A stretch of 64,000 nucleotides of DNA from Carnegiea gigantea (GCA_029747015.1 JAKOGI010000025.1:872501-936500); one strand, 5' to 3'; shown: positions 24,962 to 38,105, numbered from the stretch's first letter. Notes: generated by a model not told the origin, from the sequence alone. Numbers and translations are program-made.

Positions 24962-26170
24962 TCAAGAATACGGAAAGCCCCTATGTAATTCATAATAATA
25001 TGATGTATGAACATTATCACTTGATTGCCAGGATGGCGCCTTCGGCACTCTGCAACAATCAGCGAATGTTCGTATGTTTGCTAAACCCGTCTACCTGAAC
25101 GCGAAATTGACAAAAGTAATAGCCAAAGATACCAATGCGACTCTGTCTGCTAGGATGAGATGTGATGAACGAGAAAAATCTATTCTCCGATCTTGGTCCC
25201 TGCAGCGAGTGACAATACAAAGCATCACCAATCTATTTAGGAGGATATTTGCTTTCATTTTCATGTTTTCTAAAATCCAGAGTCCAATTGTAATAGCCTC
25301 AATTCAAGTGGGACTCTAAGGTGCCGGTTTGGTGTTTGGTTCCATTTCATTTCATGCATTTCGAAAGGATGAACGATAGGAAGTGTCATGTACATATCGA
25401 ACGACATGAGAAATGGCAAACATTGCCTCAATGACATCAGAAAAATTCGAGTGTTGTAATAGATGTAAAAAGTCACAGATGAAGATATTTTTCAACATCT
25501 TACCGCTGTAAAGAGGAGAGTACACCACAATAGATTGCGTTATCTGGTAAAGGAACTTCTGAAATATCCTTTTCTGGATTCATAACACTCAAATAAACCT
25601 CCTGTCCCAAATACCATGAGTTCAAATTCTCACCACGGAGATTCCAAATACCAGAGTTGTCAAGGGAAACCATGATGGCAGTCCAAGCTCCAGGGAAGAC
25701 CTACATGAAGGATACCATTCATGAACAGACTATAAGCATGTAGAGGCAACGTTGCTCAAAGCTGCAATCTGAAATACGGTAACATTTTTGTCTAGCTTGG
25801 CAGGGTAGACCAGCTTTCAAGTAGTTGAAGTGCAGAATAAATTTTGTGAATCGAAGAGTGTAAAATATTTCACGTTCAATCAGAAAGAGTTATACTGAAA
25901 TCTATCATCTCGAGCCTTTTAGAGCTGAATAATCCAAGCCATGAGCCAGGAGTGCTCCTTGCTTGTATTACTCACCCTGATCATGACATTCCTGAAACTT
26001 CAACCCACCTGACAAAAACCTTCTGTGAAACAACCTTTTTTTTTCCCCGTCTTTTGCAGACAATAATGGTTTTTACTATCCTTTATAGGTTGTAACATCA
26101 TTTGCAATTTAACCACCCACCTTAGCACCAACCCCCCCCCCCCAAAAAAAAAAACAAAGGGCAAGAAAGA

Positions 26171-26252
<82 letters not shown>

Positions 26253-29200
26253 GGTCTCAAAGGAATTACTCTGACAGTCTCTGCTCAAGCTTGAGCATGA
26301 GTAATAGACTTTTGCTAGTACTTTGGCGGAGTGTCTTTCAGAGAACAGGTATATTGGTTGAATCATGGCAGTATGGGGAGAAAAATCCAAGCAGCCACTT
26401 ATTCAATGACAACGATTAACGACACTGCCTTGCTAGAACAAAGTGGTGGTGAAAAATGTATGTTGTACATTTAGGTCCCTAACTAGTGGGAAAAGGCTTC
26501 ATTTGGCTTGGACATATTAGAAATATACTAATGAAAGCAATACTAGAAGTTGTCACTATTTCTCGTCCTTAGTTCATAGAAATATTGATCTCCCTTGTTC
26601 ACAGATTAATCACTGAAGAGTGAACCCTAGGCCTAAAGATCAAGCAGATTTCTTTTATCAACACCACACCATGTCCCACATCCAGAAAAGCTCCAGAAAG
26701 CAAGTACTACATGGCTGACGAAATCTCATCCCCTTATTAACATTGATGCATCCCCGTTCATAGCAAGTTACATCACTTAAGCAATTCCACTGCATAGGTA
26801 TGACATTACCAAACGCAATCAATGCAAGTACCTGAGTGGTGCAACGAGCAACTGCATCCCCTTTGTTGTAAATAGACCTGCTGTTCTCCGTCCAGGTTCC
26901 ATAATCCATACTAACAATTCAAATGAGAAAATTGTAAGCTTTATGTTTCAGCACACAAAGGGTAAAGACAAAGAAACTCTAGGATCAGAACTTTGAGCTC
27001 ACCCCACAACAAAGAAGGCATATCCATCCAAATGATAAGTCTGAACAGTCATACCATTGTTTTGAAGTATAATCTCTACAAAGCCTTTATAAGTTGCATT
27101 TATTACTGAGGTATCAACCCTTGAAGGTCTGTTCATTGGCCTGTTTGGAAAATCAAGTTTGTATACTCCAGGTACATCGAACTGTTGTGCAAGTTTTAAA
27201 GGTGTTGACGGTGTGAAATAGGATATACCATTAAGAGTGGTACGCCACTTCCCATTGATAAGCTCTGCAGGCCTATTGACGATCACATAGACGTCTGTGA
27301 CTGTGATTTGACCATATCTGAAAGATCCCTGAGGGTTGGGACGAGCCCCACTTGCAGTCAGATTCCATCTTCAGAAAACAAGTGCATAGAGCAACAAAAA
27401 AATAGTCAGCAAAAAAATGAGAAGGGATAATCTGAAGCATGACACATATATCAAGTGCAAAATTCTGAATTTACGTAGGCTATGGATGGTAATGTTAGAA
27501 ACTATTAAGGAATTCAGCTCCATTATGTGCCACAGGAGCCAGGCAACACTTCCTACAACTATACAAGTACTGGCAGCAACTTCTTTTTTTTGGTTGGGGG
27601 GGGGGGGACAAAGAAAAAAAATACTAAAAAAAGAATTGCACTTTATTATAACCTTATGGATCTTGCTTGAGTCATGGAGTAAGATGGATCTAACACATTA
27701 GGAGGATCTGGAAGAGGACCTGAAGCGGCCCCTTGAGAGTTGGAGTAATGCAAGACGGAAACTCCAACAGCTTTACTCCAAGCAGAGTTCACAAACCGAG
27801 GACTGGCAACAATGTAGTAATCACTTCTTGCATCTTGATCCATGGTGACTAAGAACGAGTACGATTGACCAACATGAATATCCATGTCTGTATAGTTCTG
27901 CTGAATTGTATATGAGCCTTCTGTTTCAACTAGGATTAGATTGTGATTCTGGATTCTGAAATTTAAGCTGGTAGAAATCCCAACATTTGACACCCGTATA
28001 CGATATGTCTTCCCTGTTGAATAATTTCCATAAAGGAGAAAAAGGAAAGCATGTATTACATACCAGCAGAGTCATATAGATGAGAGAAAACCTCAGAGTA
28101 AAAAAGAAAGTAAAGCGCTTCTAAGCAACCTTCAAAAAACAGAAGTTTTTCACTGATAAACTGATGCCATAACACAAAGGCTAAGAATGTTTACACTCCG
28201 GGGGGGGGGGGGGAATGTGAGAGTGGTTCCTTACTTCCTTCGAATTCAGTGTAACAGATGATTTGAGAAGCCTAGTGGTATTTCTACTCAACTAAGTAGT
28301 GTGATATATTAAGAACCACATAGATTATTTTTCTATCTTACTATGAGGAATGTGCTCCTTTATATGATCACCCTTGACACGTCCACTCCTTTTCCTATGA
28401 ACAAAACAAAAAAACAAGTTAAAAGGAAACAAAAGGAAAAAAGCTTTGGATCATTTATCATCTCCACAGGGTGAAGAAATCTGAACTGAATAAAGTTGGA
28501 TTCTGGCAGGTATAAAAAGTTAGCACAATTCACACCTAACTATTCCACGAACACAAGCAAACAGCTTCACGAAATTTTCTGTATGGAGTTTTCTTTGATG
28601 TTGACCTCTGACTGTGGTTCATTTAAAGTTCCAAGTCCTTTGCCAAACTCACTACAAGCATGTTATTGGGTAAAGGCAAGTGTCCCCCCAATAGGTCTTT
28701 AACAATCGGGCACAGTTATCAATAAAAGAAGCCTATTTTCTACTGTGCTTTTGTGGAACAGCCAACATGGACTTTCCAAGAGAAACAAACTCCTCCAAAG
28801 GAGTAAGATGGGAACAAGCAATGCAAATCACTCTCGTTTCAAAAGAACTCCCTTCACTACATGCAATTTAGCAAAGAACATGAATTCAGAAAGCTCTCAT
28901 GTCATTCCACTTAACAAAGACCATCTTTTTCAACTCAACCAAGATGTACCTGGTTCTACATTCACTGAAAGGTAATTAATATTTTCAGGAACAACAGCTG
29001 CATCGTAGCGATACGGACCGAGTCCATTGAAAAGCACACCATCAGGGACACCAAGTTCACGTCCTTCTTCAACATCTTTCCTAAGTTCCTGTTATCCATT
29101 GAAGAAGACTAATTCAGCTGAAATTGTACAGAATACTGTCTCAGTGCAAATGAGAACAAAAGTCATCCTAACCTTGTGACTCTTTATGTACCATTCACTA

Positions 29201-30983
29201 ATCAAAAGGGTAATGTCTCCATCTGGGGTTGCAAAGGGTATAGGGATGATGTCCCTGTTGTTTATAGTTATTCCCCCATACCCACCAGAAGCTCTCTGAA
29301 AGTTCAGAGAAGGAAAGTAAAAGAAACTCCCTATCTGATCTTTAACTTGAAAATCATATGTCCAGTTCCAGCCAGAAGGAATTGGGCAGTTTGTCCCGGA
29401 AACACCATCCTGCCAAGAATTTTTTCTTTGCTGTACACCAGCCCTGCATTTGCCTAAAACATATTAAAATGTCTTTTGTGAATCTCAGTAATACAGAATA
29501 CCAACTCTAATACAGAATTTATTTCATAGAAATTTACCAAGTTAGAAGCAATGGCTCATCGAGGTCATTCCTGACATTGACAACTACATTCCAGTTTGTT
29601 GTGACATTAAGAATTGGTCCCGGGAATTGCCCATTGACAGCAATGACCTGATATAGGAGGGATAATGAAACAAACAGCTGTACACATTAGCATCTCAACG
29701 ATCAAGCAGCTGCTAGATATGAAATTACAGTAGGGAAGAACCACAAACAAGGGTCTCAAAAACAAACATAAGTAACCTTAACTCAAACCAAACTAGCGGC
29801 CCAAAGTCCCACCTAAGAAATTCTTCTTTTGGGAAGGGGGAGCATAAATAAAAATATATCCAACTTTACCTCTCAATCAAAAAATCAATATAAAACTCAG
29901 GTCGCAATATCCGGAAACTAATGTCGAGCGTTCCAACTTCTTTATGGATACATAAAAAGGTCCTTGAGTTGTCATACAAGCTGTGACATTAATAACATCT
30001 TCCATCACAAAGCCAAAACCAGCCATACACCCGTAGCCTAATGTGTCTTGCACATAAACATAAAAGATATTTTTTTTAAACAAAAAAAGTCCAAGATTGC
30101 GACGAATCACCGCCATGGTGATACACAAAGAAGCATAAAGTCCACAAAAGCAAATCGATAGATGCCGGATGCCACAGCATAGATCCAAATGCAGTAAGGT
30201 AGACTGATCCAAGCATCCCCACTTGACAGGGATAAGCCCCATCACGGTCGAAATTGCCAAGGTAAGATTACAAACGACAAAAGATCGACCCTTGCGTTCA
30301 ACATAGTAAACTAAGCACGATTACACATCATTTTCAGTGTAAATGAAGGCCATATGAATCGATTCAAGCAGTTAATCCCACCTTAATATCACATAATATG
30401 GAAGCACAGCTTCCCACAAAGCCACTTAAGCAGAAATCTCTCTGGGCGGTCGTTTTTGCTACTGACGATTTCACAAAAGGCTCAAATATCCAAAAGGGTT
30501 CTCCAACCCAACAGGGACACAGTCAAGATTAAGCATAACTTGAAGCAAAAAAGCTCAGTAGTCATCAAGAAAACATAACAAAGCAAGTAGAGCTATGAAA
30601 CTCAATCATAAATGCGATGATTTCAGCAACAACAACCAGGAAAACAATTACTCGCTGATGCCACCACTGATCGAGAATAATATACTCAACCCCGATCAAA
30701 CAAAACTACCAATTATAGACTTATAAGATTAGCAGAGATAGCAAAATGCAGAACTGAATTGATGAACCCACCAAGAGTCACGACCCAACAAACAATGTGA
30801 AAGAAAAATGGAGAAATAAAGAAGACCCAGAACCTGTTGCTTGACACCAAGAGGAGCAGCAGTGATATATGAAACTCTCCAATCAAAATACACATATGGG
30901 TCTTCTCCAAAACACGATCCAATCAAACCCAACAAGCTTATCACTGAAAGATAAACACCCCACAATTGAGCCACCCACCACAT
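24962..30983 (-). CDS. SKU5/SKS-type multicopper-oxidase-like protein
   Basis: Apoplastic cupredoxin protein of the SKU5 similar family, involved in directional cell expansion. Exons: 30983-30834, 29647-29538, 29443-29173, 29088-28950, 28013-27653, 27368-27003, 26910-26832, 25700-25504, and a probable last exon 25049-24962. With the last exon the product is 586 aa (SKU5 is about 587); without it, reading stops at 25500 after 558 aa. The donor CAGCG|GTAAGAT favours the spliced form. Features: signal peptide (1-26), GTNCPIPSGWNWTY, DQIGSFFYFPSLNFQRASGG, WYIKSHK, GKTYRIRVSNVG, ARSIRWNLTASGARPNPQG. The laccase copper ligands are absent: TWAGVQ replaces HWHG, YHLDGYAFFVVG replaces HLHGH, NLRGENLNSW replaces HCH. 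So it is probably not a normal oxidase, as known for the family. No hydrophobic GPI tail is seen. Confidence 0.9.
26173..26246. repeat. Compound (GT)n(GA)n microsatellite in an SKU5-like intron
   Basis: About 38 bases of GT repeats pass directly into about 35 bases of GA repeats. It lies in the intron between exons 7 and 8, close to a C-run joined to an A-run at about 26130-26155. Confidence 0.95.
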
Positions 30984-31724
30984 TCTCTCTTTTTTTTTTT
31001 TCCCCTCTCTCTCTAAACTTCAGATGCAGCAGGAAGAGGAAGGGAAGGAGAGAGAAAGTTGAAGATTTGGGGGTGAGCCCAGATGGGCAATGGTGCATGA
31101 TGATGTGGCGGGCGTGTTCACATAGGATTGCGAAGTGGCCATGGCTAGCAGTGCTGGTGATAACTCTTTGGGGCCCCCATTTTTGCGGTTTTTTATAGAT
31201 TTGTGCCTGTGATTGTGTTTCTCGTCGGTGTTGAAGTTGCTTTTTTCTGTTCTTATTCGATCATTTTCTCTCTTTCATGCTTTGCTTTCTTTCTTTTTTG
31301 ACCGTTGCTCTTTCTTTCTTTTTTTTCATAAACTTTGTAAAAGCTTAATTAGGGACTATGGGGTTGCTTGATTGTAGCCAATTAACCATAGACAGGTTGT
31401 CAACCACATAAATTCTTAGGTGAGACCGCCTCACATAATGGTTATTGTGAAACAAACTTTTTTCAAGTGAAAGTTTTGTGGCAACTAATAATATGGTTTG
31501 GAGTGACTTTTAAATTTAGGAGTGACTAATAGTTCATTTAGGAGTGACTGTAATATAACACAATTCGAACACAAAAGCAAAAAATTAAACATGAAATCTG
31601 ATGCATTTAAAAACTTGAGGTGTAACCACTAAATGAAAACTTCATCAGCAACCAAACATTCACTTAATAAAAGCGTAATAGTTTGATGAAAATAAATTAG
31701 GAACAACTCATGTTTAAACATATT

Positions 31725-31860
31725 ATTTTTTGTTCATTTTATTAAAGCCAAGCTGCCATTGACTCACATAAATGTAGAGTTTTTCTATCACATATTTTCT
31801 CCATTTATAAGATTTAAAGTTCAAACTCGAAAACAAATATTAAATCACTTAAGCGAATAT
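31725..31860. repeat. Dispersed repeat, copy 1 (related to 34310-34450)
   Basis: Shares with the copy at 34.3 kb the order ATTTTATTAAAG..., then ATATTTTCTCCATTTATAAG, then a CTCGAA stretch. Possibly an old SINE: read on the minus strand, the better copy has a B-box-like GGTTCGAGTCT. The family is not identified. Confidence 0.45.
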
Positions 31861-34309
31861 CGGAATATATGTTGGTATGTTTAAATAAACTATGATAATC
31901 GTATCTTTTGTGCAAGAGGTTTTATCTAATAGTGAGACTAAATAAATATTCATTTTTCTTTTCCAGCCCAAAAGAACAGGCTCACGGCATCGTTTGATTC
32001 AAGCTCCTAAGTGTCTCCGATTGGGATTCATTAGGGCTGGATTGGTACTTATGGGGTTGAGCCCAGCCCAGCCCAGCCCATGCTATGTCGCAGTAATATC
32101 CAAAAAAACAGTGCCCAATCCATGCTAATGGCCACCGTAGATTAGCCATAATCTCCAACATTATAGACCACCATGTTATCAATTTTTTTAATTTTTTTGG
32201 CCTTCAAAAAAAAAAAAAGCTAGCAAATTCATTTCAATCTGTAATTTTCCTCTTTCCCCGAAATGACTACATTCGTGACTTATTAGGCAAAGTCTAAAGT
32301 TTGGATAGAGGGGTTGAAATGGATTGAATAGTGCATCAATAATTCTGCTTGTAGGAGAATTTGATGCATACAAATTTCAAAATAATTGGTTATAGTACCT
32401 CTATTTTAATTTTTACCTCTATTTTAATTTTTATCATTGTATTTCAATAAAAATTGTTAATGTATTCATATTTAGTAAGAATATTTCACAAGACCTGTCT
32501 CAACTAGTACTGATTTTCATATTATAAATCAATATAGCTTGTAATAAATTAATAGACAAAGTTTGTCAAAGTAAAATTTTTTAAACTGGTTGAGTATTCT
32601 ATTTTATGACAATTACACTATTCAATATTACATGTTAGTATATATCCTTGACAAGATATGCGGTGGTTACAACCCCTCCAATTGTTCAAGTGTATACTAC
32701 GTACGTTTGGCCAGATTAGTAGTATATCACAACCTGCTACTGAATGTACATATAACTCTTGTCTCTCATATGTTACTCTTGTCGATGTATGTTATTTAAT
32801 GGTAGTTTAGGTCTTGGGTTTGTTAACTTTGAGCAGATATTCTAATTAATTAATGACCTTAATTCCTATTTAATTTCCTACCACACAATATAGTTGTAAC
32901 TTGTAAGTAATATTGGCTATATTTGGTGCTTTGCCACGAAGACCAAACATGGTAAAACTACCAATGTTTACCACATTTTACATGTTTAAGGTTACTTTTC
33001 TCCAATAGAATTAATCACTTGATGCATTAATTTGTGAGTGGAGGGAGTAAATATATTATGTTAATATCACATTGAATTGACAATTTTCAGCGGGTTGGAC
33101 CAACTCATTCAATGTGTAGGGACACATGACAACATTTGAGAGTGTTAAATAGTAAAATAAAATTAAATAATTAACAAAAAATTGGCCAACTAATCTTTGT
33201 CAAATCTCATGATCATAAAGGGGCAAATGGAATCGATGGATGTGTAGACAAAATTATAATTGTTTTCACGCCCCCGTCCTCATTGTCACTCACATGCTGC
33301 CTTTCTTTTCTCTTTTGGCTTGTCCAATAATTTCCAAACAATAATTGAATATTTATATAATTGATTGCAAGATTGGTCTATGACAAATACCAGTTCTCCA
33401 AATTTTGACTCTTGTAGCAGAAGAATCTTTTTTCACGAGAAAATTATATAAGATTTACGGAACTCCTTATTAGAGGTTATATTATACATGGTTAAGAACA
33501 AAATTGGTGTTCATGAGAGTTTCATTTATTTTTCTCCATCGAAAGATTTAATGATTTATCATGTTATTTTAGTTATAAATCTATTTGAATATGGTACTTA
33601 TTGTCGATGCCATATGATTTTCGATTAGTTCAATCTTTCTCTACTTTCAAAAATAAAAAGAGTGATATATTTTAGCCTTTTCAATAATAAAAGGTGTTTA
33701 CATTAGGAAAAAAAAGGTTTTATGAAGGAATTAGTATTGTATTTTTCCCTCTACTTAGGTGGAGTATTGGAATACTCTAAGTAGAAATATCGTCAACTGA
33801 AAAAGGGCTAAATACATAATTGAGATCGGAAGTCCAATGAAATCCAAAACTTATATCATACATTCGAGAATATGTACTCTCATGTGTTACATAAATAAGT
33901 ATATATTAAAAATAAAATATATAATAAGTACATCATAAAAAAAATACATAAATTAGATAAGGAGCATGTAAACTCAAATTTACATGATAATTTGCCAATG
34001 AAAACAAAGGCATGTTACATCCACATGTCCCCAAATGGAAATTTATGCATAAATATTCACAGAAGACAAATATATGAGTGAAAGATGCGACATTGATTTA
34101 AAATTATGATCTTCATATGTCCCATTCATGTCTTCGGTAAACTACCAAGTCAAGTTGGACAGATTATTTTTGGAAACTTAGAATTAATGATTTTCATAAT
34201 AAAAACTTATTCATAAAGAAGTTATTGGTATATTAATCAAATTGAAGAATAATTTTTGAGAACTTAGGTAGACTTTCAAAACACAAAAATATCGAACAGT
34301 TTATTTATT

Positions 34310-34450
34310 TATTTTTTGTCTTGATCTTCTATTTTATTAAAGTTGAACTACTGTTGACCAAATAAGAGGTAGGGTTCTCCCAAGTCCTATCATATATTTT
34401 CTCCATTCACAAGACTCGAACCCAAGATCTTGTTTAAGGATATTGAACAA
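34310..34450. repeat. Dispersed repeat, copy 2 with B-box-like motif
   Basis: Contains CTCCATTCACAAGACTCGAA, whose complement includes GGTTCGAGTCTTG, close to the Pol III B-box consensus. It parallels the sequence at 31725-31860. A clear A box or poly(A) tail was not found, so SINE origin is only a suggestion. Confidence 0.45.
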
Positions 34451-36991
34451 ATTTACAACCAATATATACATATGATAAAGTTTGGATCTTAATAAGTTAA
34501 TTTCTAATTGAATCGATCTCTATGCAATATAAATGAGACGGTGTATATTTAATCTGAAGTAATTACAACACAAAAATAAATTTATAAAAATAGAATTTTT
34601 ACTACTTCTATAATACCATCAATGAAGCTGAAGTGATGTATGATCAGACACAAAAGTATACCATTAGTTGACCAAAAAGAATTAAAATTCAAAGATCAGA
34701 GAAACCCTTTATCAACATCTTAATCAATTCACTAATTAAAATATTTAGCATTGGAATGGTACAAGTGGCAAATTTACATCTAATCATTTCATATACGAAT
34801 ATACCCAAAGTTTCAACAAATTAAACACTCTTAAGACGATGATAAAACATAGTTTTTCAATGCTTTATTGCCACCAATTACTTGGAAACACTTTATACCT
34901 CTTCCTCAAACTACTCCATTGTGAATTTCAATACCATAAGTTGACACATTGACAATCCATTGTTTTGTCGAATAAAAAATTTGGCCAATGATTTTTTTTT
35001 TTTTGGTGGGTTCAAATGAGTCACGAAGGCAGTACAATATAATTGGAGGAGAGAAAATCGACTATTAGACCTAATGTACTCATGACCTCAATTTTAACTA
35101 CTTGGTTAAAATCTCATCGGTATTTGGCTAATAAAGTTAGAATATCAGAAAGCACTTGCTAATGCTGAATACTGTCATCGCTTATCTTGCTTAAGAATTG
35201 TGGAACTTTACCAATCAAAATTTAAAAATAAAGAGGAAATATTTACAAAATTCTAAAATGTTTAAACATCTCATGGTGCTTCCTCATGTATGCACTTCAT
35301 CTTTTCATCTCTATGAGCATGCTTGATTAATGATGAATTAATTAGTTAAGCCATGTTGCTTACAGTAGTATGGTTAAGATGTCACTTGTAAGTAATTGTA
35401 AAAAGTTTTTACGGAACTGTAAAAAAATTATAAGTAATAAGCAATTGTTAAAGATTGTAAGTAACTATAAGAAACCTTAAGAAATTACAAGAAGTTACAA
35501 TATGATGCAACCATGTAATTTCTTAAGCATCTAATTTCACAGTATTTAAATTAAACAAAAAACTTGTGGGTATATTTTTGGACGTGGTAAATAAAATTAG
35601 GAGTTTCTTTTCACAAAAATACACCAAAATACATCATTGGTTAAACTAATTATCAGGTATCAATATAATTATGTTGGGAAACAAATATTCGAGAAAAAGG
35701 AAGCTAATAGTGGTTGTCCAAATATATGTGGCCAAGATGTTTCTATAGCCACCATGATTGAATTGGTTTGGAGCAACTTAAATGGGATCCGTTTCTAAAA
35801 ACTTCCTACCAACACGTATGTATTTAGTATTTCCACTATTTCACATCCTTGGCTGCATTGTCAAATTATTCATTTATTGTATTTTAAAAAATAGACAGCA
35901 AATATATACTAACAAATTAGGCCAATAATAATTTATTCATGCAATGGCCCCATCTATTTAATGTATTTGGTCATGTGAGTTTCTTTACAAAGAAAAATTG
36001 TTTGTAGGAAAATATATGGGTTTATGTTCGGTTTGATTTGAATGTTTGATCTAATTATAGTTAGGTTTTTTTTTCTTCAACTTATCATAAATACTTATTC
36101 TCAATACTTAACACTAATTAGCGCTAACAAATACTCGCAAGACTAATCAAAATTTATCAACACCTACTTATTTTTTTAATTGAATTTATAATTATCAACA
36201 CTCGTTAACATCGATCATTATTCATTAGCATTAATTAATACATAACACTAACTTAAATATCAAATCAAATATAATTCGAGTCATTCAATTTAAATTTCAA
36301 GTTTCAGGTTAATTTTGTAAGCTCTTGCTATCATGATTGAATGAACTACTAGGGGCTATATGAGATCAATGTATAAAAATTTCCTAAACTATTTTTCACC
36401 CTTGCATATCTTAAGTCCGTTGCATCAGTCCAATTATTTATTATTATTTTAGAAAAAAAATCATTCACAGTGTCACCAAATATACTAACAAATTAGGCCA
36501 ATAATAATCTATCTATACAGTGAACCCATCTATCAAATACAGAAATTACACGTGTAATTAACAAGAAAAAGAATATTCCACCTGTAATTTCCTCTCTGCT
36601 TGCCCACTCACCTTCATTCATTCTCACCCCTACATTACTGGCAATTTCTCATATGTTTTCGGGGGCACATATTATCATATTTTTATTATTTATGTGTGTA
36701 TATTTTTTATATATATATTTATTATATATTATTTTTTAATATATATTTATTGATGTAATTTTTAAAAGTATATGTTTTTATAAATATGATACAAATATTG
36801 TTACATTATCCCCTCTCTCGATAATTTTTTTCATATACCCTTGAGAACACATATACTTATTATTTATGTGTATATATTTTTTACCTTGTCCTATATTTAT
36901 TTTCTTATTATACATTTGATAACGTGGCTTCGGTATAATGTACATCTTGCACTCTCTCACTTGCCAACAGTGAAAGAAGCTCTGTACTGTC

Positions 36992-37068
36992 TGACGTCAC
37001 CCAAGCCATACCACCTGTCACCCACCTACTGCCCACGTGGAGGGGAAGATGCCAGCGGGACACGTGTC
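36992..37068 (+). promoter_or_regulatory. Cluster of palindromic ACGT (bZIP-type) boxes before the DUF538 gene
   Basis: Three palindromes lie in 77 bases: TGACGTCA (36992-36999), CCACGTGG (37033-37040, a G-box) and GACACGTGTC (37059-37068, an ABRE-like G-box). They are 350-425 bases before the DUF538 ATG. Such boxes are bound by plant bZIP (and for G-boxes, bHLH) factors and often mediate abscisic-acid or stress responses. Function here is inferred from motif and position. Confidence 0.65.
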
Positions 37069-37374
37069 GGTCCTCAAATGCCAAGAACACGGAAATATCG
37101 TGGACCTCGCCGCAGAGGATTGGACAATTTATTGAAGGGTCCCACAATCCCCACCAATAATTGATCATTCTTCTAAAAAATCCTCTCTGTAGCCCTGCTG
37201 GCAAGTGTCATCGTCCCCCTTCATCTTCTTCATCCTCCCCGCAAATCTCTCTCTGTGTCTCTCCCCCCCCCCCCCCCCTCTCCTCTGTTCTTAATCTTCC
37301 CATTTTCTCTCTCCTTAAACCCTAACAAAAGTTCTCCCCCTTTTGAGTAAAACCCTCTTTGGTTTTCTCTCTCC

Positions 37375-37383
37375 ATGATTTAG
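37375..37383 (+). other. Two-codon upstream ORF in the DUF538 leader
   Basis: ATGATTTAG in the presumed 5' UTR encodes Met-Ile-stop, 33 bases before the main ATG at 37416. Whether it is in the transcript depends on the unknown start site; the pyrimidine-rich tract at 37255-37320 suggests transcription begins before it. Confidence 0.4.
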
Positions 37384-37415
37384 CCCACAAATTAAATAAA
37401 ATTAAACCCAGAAAG

Positions 37416-38105
37416 ATGGGCAGCCATTACAGAGTTAGCGCAATATGGGTAGTGATTTTGGCGATGTGGGCAATCGAGACGACGAGTTTTGGGACCTGGG
37501 CATTGAGTGTTTCGTCGATATACGACGCGTTGAAGTCTCACGGGCTCCCAATGGGTTTGCTTCCAGAAGGGGTGAATCACTTCAAATTAAGTGATGATGG
37601 GAAGTTCGAGGCGTATTTAGAACAACCCTGCAATGCCAAATTCGAAAGCGAATTTCATTACGATCGAAACGTTTCCGGGGAACTGGGTGTTGGGTATATC
37701 CGAAACTTGACGGGCGTTTCAGCCCAGGATCTCTTTCTCTGGTTCCCTGTTAAGGGTGTTCGGGTCGACATTCCAAATTCTGGGATTATCTACTTTGATG
37801 TTGGTGTTGTGTATAAGCAGTTTTCTGCCTCCTTGTTCGAAAAACCCCGCATTTGCGACACCTCAGCTCATCCCAATGGATTGATCAAGGTATGAATCGT
37901 ATTATTTTGATTTGGTTTGTTTTTTAGAGATAAGAAGTTTGGTGGGATTTGTTTGTTTTATGAATTTGATTGATTATATGCGATGTTTATGGTCTGTGAT
38001 TGAAGACAATGCTGATTGGTGCTTTTGGATTTGCAGAAGTTGAAAAGAATTCTACAATATCCCTTTACTCATGGGAAGAAAGATGCAAGGGATGATGTTA
38101 TGTAG
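37416..38105 (+). CDS. DUF538 family secreted protein
   Basis: Two exons, 37416-37889 and 38037-38105, give 180 aa. A hydrophobic signal peptide (about residues 7-30) is followed by the DUF538 domain, recognised by SIYDALKSHGLPMGLLPEGV near its start, then FEAYLEQPCNAKFES, GYIRNLTGVSAQDLFLWFPVKGVRVD and IYFDVGVVYKQFSASLFEKP. The second exon adds a short basic tail. The family resembles bactericidal permeability-increasing/lipocalin-like folds and is often stress-induced, but its molecular role is not settled. The start is the first in-frame ATG after the leader. Palindromic ACGT boxes lie upstream. Confidence 0.92.

Larger units (their letters stand above)
30984..36990. other. Long AT-rich spacer with old repeats
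   Basis: About 6 kb without a recognisable gene. The left end carries the pyrimidine-rich leader and promoter of the SKU5-like gene. The rest is AT-rich and contains two related repeats (31725-31860, 34310-34450), a diverged direct repeat (35838-35960 and 36393-36540), a (CCCAG)n-like stretch at 32053-32080 and AT-rich low complexity at 36660-36780. The right end leads into the DUF538 promoter. Confidence 0.6.

Noticed and set aside
26000..26390. Minus-strand frames with Ser-Leu and Thr-His repeats
   Set aside because: They are translations of the (GT)n(GA)n microsatellite in an intron of the SKU5-like gene.
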